A DNA stretch of 64,000 bases from JAJYIW01 sp963781665. Its GTDB lineage: Bacteria > Chloroflexota > Anaerolineae > Anaerolineales > Anaerolineaceae. The DNA lies in the NCBI GenBank assembly GCA_963781665.1, contig CAWAGA010000002.1:2542001-2606000 (forward strand), written 5' to 3'. Below the pieces are notes generated by a model that saw only the letters and a list, made by a program, of their open reading frames with translations, ran no database searches and had not been told where the DNA came from. Made by a program: the position numbers and the translations under genes. Below, in pieces: positions 63,807-64,000 of this stretch; position 1 is the stretch's first letter; every line of letters starts with the position of its first letter.

Positions 63807-64000
63807 CCTTTTATCTTCTTCCCGGTCGAAAACCAGGCCGAACAGGAGATCACCATCGCCGACCGCCTGGCCCGGCATGGAGCCGGATTGCGGATGAATT
63901 ATTCCACGACCAGCCCGCAAGATCTGGCTGGCGCCATCGAAGCAAACCTCAATCTCAAGGTCTCCTATCCAAACATACCGGTGGATGGAGCCCGTCTGGC
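63780..64000 (+). pseudogene. Glycosyltransferase (MGT/YjiC-like), C-terminal part, runs off the right edge
   Basis: The plus strand is open from about 63780 and encodes MTALVDWRVPFIFFP, ENQAEQEITIADRL, RHGAGLRMNY and VPVDGA-like IPVDGARL. This is the nucleotide-sugar-binding C-terminal region of GT1-type glycosyltransferases. Its N-terminal domain should lie to the left, but that sequence is the epimerase on the opposite strand. The gene is therefore truncated at its 5' side at the same junction. Confidence 0.7.

Noticed and set aside
63807..63856. The first residues of the open frame around the truncated epimerase
   Set aside because: They are the antisense of the glycosyltransferase and do not match the family.

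Overview
The window looks like chromosomal sequence from an anaerobic or facultative member of the Chloroflexota, most likely Anaerolineae. This is an inference from gene style: lipoproteins with YCF48 and pre-peptidase domains, one ending in an LPLI-x-R tail; Met/Thr/Pro-rich TlpA-like lipoproteins; many phytanoyl-CoA-dioxygenase paralogues; anaerobic glycerol, tungstate and FmdE genes. No rRNA, tRNA or CRISPR array was seen.

Layout. 1-0.8 kb: the start of a cation/proton antiporter running off the left edge, then decayed antiporter and ABC-ATPase fragments. 1.0-4.0 kb: a large secreted lipoprotein. 4.0-9.0 kb: a TetR-controlled two-ATPase/two-permease ABC-2 exporter with clear palindromic operators. 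9-16.7 kb: three phytanoyl-CoA dioxygenase-like genes, a TlpA-like lipoprotein with Met-rich repeats, a fatty-acid desaturase, a beta-propeller protein and an MFS transporter. 16.8-24.4 kb: a catabolic locus with a CoA-acylating semialdehyde dehydrogenase, an IclR regulator, a ThDP enzyme, a split transketolase, an RpiB/LacA-like isomerase, and an OsmC-family gene whose conserved cysteine is an in-frame TGA followed by a SECIS-like hairpin. 24.4-25.7 kb: an insertion sequence. 25.7-35.4 kb: sugar and glycan genes (aldo/keto reductase, OYE-type reductase, SDR, GH88, Gfo/Idh/MocA, another dioxygenase, GH127). 35.6-38.3 kb: a membrane glycosyltransferase and decayed insertion sequences. 38.4-46.6 kb: a glycerol operon (membrane alpha/beta hydrolase, glpK, glpA-like, FAD oxidoreductase, DUF1667) with a divergent SorC-type regulator. 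46.7-49.2 kb: tupABC tungstate transport. 49-52.6 kb: methyltransferase-like, LUD, OsmC and a regulator-NifX fusion. 52.8-55.7 kb: CrtI-like oxidoreductase and GPH symporter. 56.1-61.1 kb: ferredoxin, two TauE/SafE permeases, two FmdE proteins, PF03773 permease, small thioredoxin and ArsR. 61.4-64.0 kb: nucleotide-sugar genes ending in a rearrangement junction.

Two themes recur. First, six otherwise intact genes (ThDP enzyme, dioxygenase, glycosyltransferase, glpK, alpha/beta hydrolase, TauE permease), plus the transposase, are broken by one inserted or missing base. That suggests either indel errors in the assembly or recent gene decay. Second, the best candidate for undescribed biology is the TGA-containing OsmC gene at 23845-24357. 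Its TGA aligns with the reactive cysteine of a second OsmC gene in the same window, and the hairpin behind it resembles the apical part of the E. coli fdhF SECIS.
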